Assembly (NCBI RefSeq): GCF_004087915.1
Contig: NZ_CP035108.1
Location: 1,798,001-1,862,000, forward strand
DNA: 64,000 nt
From: Geovibrio thiophilus
Lineage (GTDB): Bacteria > Chrysiogenota > Deferribacteres > Deferribacterales > Geovibrionaceae
Reading direction: 5' to 3'
Shown here: piece by piece, positions 59,301 through 64,000 of the stretch
Numbering within the stretch: the first letter of the stretch is position 1
How the letters are laid out: each line of letters starts with the position of its first letter
Program-made: the position numbers and the translations under genes
The notes under the pieces: model-generated
What the model was told of the DNA's origin: nothing
Seen by the model: only the letters and a program-made list of their open reading frames with translations
The model's database searches: none

Positions 59301-61739
59301 GCGAACGTTTCTAAGCTGCCTGTGCGGCAGTGAACTAAATATCTGGTTTTCTGGCTCTCAACCGGGCTTTCTAAGCTGCCTGTGCGGCAGTGAACGCCGC
59401 TTTTCTCGTCACTCGCTTGTGCGTTTTTTTCTAAGCTGCCTGTGCGGCAGTGAACCGCATACAGGTTGAATTTGAGTATGAGGACATTTTCTAAGCTGCC
59501 TGTGCGGCAGTGAACTTACTCGTTCTAATGAAACAGCTAAGTGTTTTTTTCTAAGCTGCCTGTGCGGCAGTGAACGCATACCTATTATAAAAACACCATT
59601 ATCTTCATTTCTAAGCTGCCTGTGCGGCAGTGAACGATAAGTCTGCACCAACATTCTATATTGTTCAGTTTCTAAGCTGCCTGTGCGGCAGTGAACATGC
59701 AGCATATCAGTGCTACGATAACAGTTACATTTCTAAGCTGCCTGTGCGGCAGTGAACGAAAAGAAAACTTACCAAAAACAGCCAAATTATTTCTAAGCTG
59801 CCTGTGCGGCAGTGAACGTCAATGATGTTAAATGTAATCATGGACGAAATTTCTAAGCTGCCTGTGCGGCAGTGAACGAGTACAATGAGAAAGATTTTTT
59901 TGGTTATTATTTCTAAGCTGCCTGTGCGGCAGTGAACTCGGCACGATAGCTGAGGCTGTGGCGCAGAAATTTCTAAGCTGCCTGTGCGGCAGTGAACACG
60001 GGAACTTTACCGATGTGTGCGTTATTTCATTTCTAAGCTGCCTGTGCGGCAGTGAACACTAAGTTTCTTGGGAATTTGGGGTCAAACGTTTTCTAAGCTG
60101 CCTGTGCGGCAGTGAACTTGCGAAGCTCTGTAAATCCCTGCCTGAGTGCTTTCTAAGCTGCCTGTGCGGCAGTGAACCGGTTCAGCCATGCTGATTATCC
60201 CGCTTCGGCGGTTTCTAAGCTGCCTGTGCGGCAGTGAACTTTTCAAAACCTGATGATGAAACATATCTCAATTTCTAAGCTGCCTGTGCGGCAGTGAACA
60301 ACGCAAGCTTAAAGCAGTATCAGAAGCTACATTTCTAAGCTGCCTGTGCGGCAGTGAACAACGCAAGCTTAAAGCAGTATCAGAAGCTACATTTCTAAGC
60401 TGCCTGTGCGGCAGTGAACTTTTCGCAGACCTGAAAGCACTTTGTGAGACATTTCTAAGCTGCCTGTGCGGCAGTGAACATCCCCACCGCTGATCGCTCT
60501 GATGAGCAAAATTTCTAAGCTGCCTGTGCGGCAGTGAACGAAAAGATTCTTTGTTTTCAGATATGTTCCGATTTCTAAGCTGCCTGTGCGGCAGTGAACT
60601 GTCAGCCGGTTTATGAACGCTGGCTGTTTGATTTCTAAGCTGCCTGTGCGGCAGTGAACGTGTTGGAGTGTGCCATATAGCCTGACGTGTTTTTCTAAGC
60701 TGCCTGTGCGGCAGTGAACATGAACATGGTTGTGAACGGCAGTATTGCAGCTTTCTAAGCTGCCTGTGCGGCAGTGAACCCCTGATGTCGATGGGTATGC
60801 AGACGCTCACGTTTCTAAGCTGCCTGTGCGGCAGTGAACAGTGATGAATACATAGATCACTGGTGGGGATGTTTCTAAGCTGCCTGTGCGGCAGTGAACA
60901 GAACCGAGCCTTTAACAACCCCATCCGCATCTTTCTAAGCTGCCTGTGCGGCAGTGAACGAGGGCGGGGCTTTTATGTGAGCTCCGGCGCGTTTCTAAGC
61001 TGCCTGTGCGGCAGTGAACTCTGCGGAAGCAGAGTAAGCACCTTCCCCAACTTTCTAAGCTGCCTGTGCGGCAGTGAACAAGAGAATGTTATCAGAACTG
61101 AAATTGAGATATTTCTAAGCTGCCTGTGCGGCAGTGAACGTTGAGGTCTGAAAGGTGAGGTGAGTAGCATATTTCTAAGCTGCCTGTGCGGCAGTGAACA
61201 TGGTACAGGTTTATCTGAAGAAGAAGTTTTATTTCTAAGCTGCCTGTGCGGCAGTGAACAATGGTTCGGAAAGGTTCGGAACAGTTTTAAATTTCTAAGC
61301 TGCCTGTGCGGCAGTGAACGACCGCCGCATGTGGGCTTATTTAGCACTTTGTTTCTAAGCTGCCTGTGCGGCAGTGAACAAGTGAATTTAATATCATCTA
61401 CGGTTTTTAAATTTCTAAGCTGCCTGTGCGGCAGTGAACACATCAAGAAACTGGTGAACGGCTCCGTTATCTTTCTAAGCTGCCTGTGCGGCAGTGAACT
61501 TTACGCTTTTTACCGTGAATGCGTTGACGGTTTTCTAAGCTGCCTGTGCGGCAGTGAACTTACCCTTCCTGTTAGCGAGGGTGTCAATGAATTTCTAAGC
61601 TGCCTGTGCGGCAGTGAACCATCGAAAATCCCGGCGGCGATACATGGTACTTTTCTAAGCTGCCTGTGCGGCAGTGAACGATCTGCTAATATAATATCAT
61701 ATTTTTTATCTTTTCTAAGCTGCCTGTGCGGCAGTGAAC
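56306..61739 (-). CRISPR. Type I-F CRISPR array, 91 repeats and 90 spacers
   Basis: The 28-nt repeat, read on the - strand, is GTTCACTGCCGCACAGGCAG followed by CTTAGAAA, the I-F type with the CTGCC/GGCAG stem cut by Csy4. By position I count 91 repeats with a nearly constant 60-bp period. Spacers are 32 nt, apart from 33-nt ones starting at 56454, 59035, 59636 and 59697 and one of 34 nt starting at 60178. One repeat (57987-58014) has a C-to-A change at 58004 in the loop. Spacers at 60300-60331 and 60360-60391 are identical. The leader side is the high-coordinate end, next to csy4, so the newest spacers are near 61.7 kb. Confidence 0.97.
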
Positions 61740-61797
61740 TGTAGATAGAATAGCAAAAAATATTACACATAAACAACAAACAAATTTTTCATACAAA
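61740..61797 (-). promoter_or_regulatory. CRISPR leader with array promoter
   Basis: An AT-rich 58-bp stretch between the csy terminator and the first repeat. On the - strand TTGTTT (61771-61776), an 18-bp spacer and TATTCT (61747-61752) preceded by TGC form a plausible extended -10 promoter that would start the pre-crRNA at the first repeat. Confidence 0.55.
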
Positions 61798-61845
61798 AAA
61801 CCCTTTTATTCAGCTATTTTAAAAATGACTGATATAAAAGGGTTT
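61791..61845 (-). terminator. Terminator of the csy operon
   Basis: AAACCCTTTTAT (61798-61809) and ATAAAAGGGTTT (61834-61845) form a 12-bp perfect stem; on the - strand it is followed by TTT and then G. It lies 23 bp after the csy4 stop and separates csy transcription from the array promoter. Confidence 0.7.
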
Positions 61846-61867
61846 CTAATTTTACTGAAAAAAAGGG

Positions 61868-62431
61868 TCAAAACCACGGAACGGCAGAAACAGCGCTCAG
61901 TCCATATGTGCTGAAGCCTTTTCCATTTCCGGAGTTGCTTGCCTCTTCATGGCGTATATAGAGACGGAATTTCTGTCCTGTGCTTTTACTGTTTAGCGTT
62001 ATGAAAGGCAGTTCAAGCATCTTCGCTTTTGAGTCTGGAACTCGTAGCATTGCTTCTTCTTCACTCATACCAAACTTTTTAATACTGCGCCTGCGGAGAC
62101 GTTCCGGGCTGCTTTTTGCCTGTACCCTGCTTACTATGCAGTAGGCAGCATTATCAGGAACCTGACGAATGCGCCCTATTTCCGCATAATCAGCAGTCCT
62201 TTCTATCGCCGGATGCAAAACGACGCTCTCCAGCGCTTCTTTTTCCCCATGAACTCTCAGAACTTTGCCAAGGTTTTTCTGTCCGTTCTTTACATCGGGA
62301 AAGCTTATGCCCACATCCCCTCTTACCTGTTCAGCGAGAACAAGATGCAGCTTTTCAAAGAGCATATTGAGTATAACCTGCGGGGTGATCTCAGGGTTTT
62401 CCCTCACGCGCAAGTCTGCATAAAAGCGCAT
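61868..62431 (-). CDS. csy4: CRISPR endoribonuclease Cas6f / Csy4
   Basis: A 187-residue Cas6f that cuts each repeat RNA below its hairpin and stays bound to the crRNA in the Csy complex. It aligns along its length with Pseudomonas Csy4: catalytic His29 (MLFEKLH), GVSFPD-like GISFPDVKNG, SRVQAKSSPERLRRRSIKKF (20 residues, the arginine-rich helix that grips the stem), ELPFITLNSKSTGQKFRLYI (20 residues) and the C-terminal FSTYGLSAVSAVPWF. It starts 3 bp after csy3. Confidence 0.97.
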   Translation of the reverse strand: MRFYADLRVRENPEITPQVILNMLFEKLHLVLAEQVRGDVGISFPDVKNGQKNLGKVLRVHGEKEALESVVLHPAIERTADYAEIGRIRQVPDNAAYCIVSRVQAKSSPERLRRRSIKKFGMSEEEAMLRVPDSKAKMLELPFITLNSKSTGQKFRLYIRHEEASNSGNGKGFSTYGLSAVSAVPWF

Positions 62432-62434
62432 AGG

Positions 62435-63466
62435 CTACTCCTTCTCCGCATCGCCGAATACGCCGCCACGGATGAACACAGCCATAACAAAATGCTGGTT
62501 TTCAGGAGACGGTTTTTTATCCTTAAGAATCCACCCGTCCAAAAGATTATAGAAGTCTGTCTTATCAACAGGCTGGCGATATGCGCAGCCCTGAGACGTT
62601 ACTGAGCCGTAGGGCTCCACGGCAATTGGAAATTCAGGGAAATCCGCATACCACGTATCAATTGTTCTTAAAGCGTTGCCCACCTTCTGAGAGTGCATTC
62701 CCGCCACTCCGTCAACACTGTAAAGAGTCCTGCTCTTTTTACCTTTTGCATTGGATTTCTCAAGAATAAGCTCCTGTGAAGGGAAAACCTCCTGCCCGTC
62801 CCCTATGCGTGCATAAGCCACCACATCGAGCAGAACATAACCTTTCCCGCTGAGTCCATCAGTAATAATCGAACCGAGTTTAGCGGTTTCAGAATCCCCT
62901 GAAAAATCATCCAAACGATAGTTAAGAGCATCGAAAGTTAACTTTGCTGCTGAGTTTCCGTTTACCATATGGCTTACTATAACCTCAACCTTTTCAGCAC
63001 CAATCCTGTTTCTCCATAGGAAACGACCATTTGCTATGTTAATAGCATATCTCTCAGCAAGTGCTTTAAATCCAAACTCCTGCACATAACCATCAACGGT
63101 TTCCATCAGTTTCTGTTTATAATCAGGTTTGTTGCATGCAGAAGGAGTGCCCACGCCGCCAATAACCCGAAGAGTGAAACGTACTTTAAGCGTATCTGCA
63201 TCCGCAGGAAGCGTAACTACATCCACAGTCTGAAGGTTTGGGTTATCCACCATGGAATTAACCTTGTCCGCATTGTCTCCAGTTTTGGTACCGAGCCTGT
63301 TGGATATAGTTCCTCTTACTGATTTTGTTTTCACATCAAGAGCTTTCCACATGCCGCCATTTTTTATATTGTCCCATTTACCTGCATAAAAAAGAGCATC
63401 CGAAACATCAAGTTTACGCTCAAATGCCAGAACTGAAGCTGTCTCAAGTTTTTTTTCTTTTGCCAT
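62435..63466 (-). CDS. csy3: Cas7f / Csy3, backbone subunit of the type I-F Cascade
   Basis: A 343-residue Cas7-family protein; six copies coat the crRNA spacer in the Csy complex. It shows ASVLAFERKLDVSDALFYAG (20 residues), RGTISNRLGT, the FGFKALAERYAINIANGRFL (20 residues) region, FPSQELIL and the C-terminal QPVDKTDFYNLLDGW. I chose ATG 63466 (MAKEKKLETASVL) with GGAG 8 nt upstream. A longer open frame overlaps csy2. Confidence 0.96.
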   Translation of the reverse strand: MAKEKKLETASVLAFERKLDVSDALFYAGKWDNIKNGGMWKALDVKTKSVRGTISNRLGTKTGDNADKVNSMVDNPNLQTVDVVTLPADADTLKVRFTLRVIGGVGTPSACNKPDYKQKLMETVDGYVQEFGFKALAERYAINIANGRFLWRNRIGAEKVEVIVSHMVNGNSAAKLTFDALNYRLDDFSGDSETAKLGSIITDGLSGKGYVLLDVVAYARIGDGQEVFPSQELILEKSNAKGKKSRTLYSVDGVAGMHSQKVGNALRTIDTWYADFPEFPIAVEPYGSVTSQGCAYRQPVDKTDFYNLLDGWILKDKKPSPENQHFVMAVFIRGGVFGDAEKE

Positions 63467-63483
63467 CTTATCATCTCCTATAA

Positions 63484-64000
63484 TTATATTTTTTTGTGAC
63501 CGCAGAGGTATAAACCTTTTTCCGGCTCTGCTTTGTGAAACCATATGAAGTCAGATGCTTTTCCCAGTTTGAGCGGATTAAGCCACTCACCCAGAGAATA
63601 CGCCGCTTCAACAAAACGGAAGGGTACAGAAGCGTCCCTCACGTTTTTTACTTCCCCTGCCGGATAAAGCGGGGATATAGCGGAAAAACCCACAGGAATG
63701 GGAACAAGCCAGCCTTTCTTACTCACATGTTCCCAAGTGACTTTCCCCTCTTCATCCTGCTCCGGCTTATAAGTTACTCCTGCAAAGTGAAGCAGAGCAT
63801 CAAGTGAGTTAACTTCCGAATCTGTTTTACGCATTTTATTAAGCTGCTCAGACAGATTATCGCTTCTGTCCACCAGAACAAAGCCCGGCAGAAGTTTACG
63901 ACGAATCTCTGAGAATTTAACTGCATCATCTTCCGCTATGCCAGAATGTTCATAGAGTCCGGGCTTGTTCTTCACGGCATCAATAAAAATACTGCCTCCG
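63484..64000 (-). CDS. csy2: Cas5f / Csy2, partial (5' end beyond the window)
   Basis: The C-terminal 170 or so residues of Csy2, open to the right edge of the window. Csy2 pairs with Csy1 and caps the 5' handle of the crRNA. Typical segments are GWLVPIPVGFSAISPLYPAG (20 residues), VRDASVPFRFVEAAYSLGEW (20 residues) and EPEKGLYLCGHKKI. A GTG at 63975 is in frame but internal: coding continues upstream (GGSIFIDAV). csy1, cas2-3 and cas1 are expected beyond the edge. Seventeen bp separate it from csy3. Confidence 0.93.
   Translation of the reverse strand, partial: GGSIFIDAVKNKPGLYEHSGIAEDDAVKFSEIRRKLLPGFVLVDRSDNLSEQLNKMRKTDSEVNSLDALLHFAGVTYKPEQDEEGKVTWEHVSKKGWLVPIPVGFSAISPLYPAGEVKNVRDASVPFRFVEAAYSLGEWLNPLKLGKASDFIWFHKAEPEKGLYLCGHKKI

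Noticed and set aside
56341-61779. Long open frames on both strands through the array, encoding 20-residue periodic proteins (SLPHRQLRN, HCRTGSLE or FLSCLCGSE units)
   Set aside because: The 60-bp repeat-spacer period is a multiple of three, so the repeat is read in the same frame each time. There are no ribosome sites and the variable parts are spacers.
1-64000. tRNA, rRNA, transposase or integrase genes
   Set aside because: None was recognised on reading both strands. The only repeats are the CRISPR array, the two structured copies, the inverted-repeat element and the paralogous modules.

Overview
The window comes from a Gram-negative bacterium with an anaerobic or respiratory lifestyle. 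The evidence is the oxygen-independent cobalamin pathway, a periplasmic multihaem cytochrome with a flavoprotein reductase, outer-membrane porin and TolC-type proteins, and sigma-54 control. The overall mix would suit Deferribacterota or a deltaproteobacterium-like lineage, but that placement is an inference from gene content and not proven. No rRNA, tRNA, prophage or insertion sequence was seen.

1-18 kb: a nearly complete anaerobic cobalamin pathway. cbiD (tail), cbiE, F, G, H and J run on the + strand. cbiC, cbiA, a precorrin-2 dehydrogenase and cbiP run on the - strand. Then come cbiL, a CbiR-like cobamide-remodelling hydrolase, cbiB, cobD, cobU, cobT and cobS. Two paralogous three-gene membrane modules (DUF3649, PepSY, DUF3325) bracket the second half of this block.

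18-31 kb: a MacA/MacB/outer-membrane-factor efflux system, an MFS transporter, and a respiratory module. The module is a divergent FadR-family regulator, a small tetrahaem cytochrome c, a periplasmic flavoprotein reductase and an OprD-type porin. The active-site residues of the flavoprotein do not look like those of fumarate reductases. A Tat-exported PhoD phosphatase follows, whose start codon lies inside a 12-bp perfect hairpin, then a MoaE-family protein.

31-44 kb, on the - strand: what looks like one amino-acid-utilisation regulon. It has a branched-chain-type ABC transporter (livKHMGF), a class III aminotransferase (gabT-like), an aldehyde dehydrogenase, and an NtrC-type regulator with its membrane histidine kinase. 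I find close sigma-54 (-24/-12) promoters before the kinase, the dehydrogenase and the aminotransferase, a triple palindromic site upstream of the aminotransferase, and an intact amino-acid-binding residue pattern in the kinase sensor domain. Both enzyme genes are followed directly by copies of the same three-hairpin repeat with compensatory base changes.

44-56 kb: ppnP, mprF, metNIQ (with an attenuator-like leader), a divergent ribose locus (rbsR-rbsK and rbsD-A-C-B) with a 22-bp palindromic operator, and a small ModE-type DNA-binding protein.

56-64 kb: a type I-F CRISPR-Cas locus on the - strand. csy2 (cut by the window end), csy3 and csy4 are followed by a terminator, a short AT-rich leader with a promoter, and an array of 91 repeats and 90 spacers.
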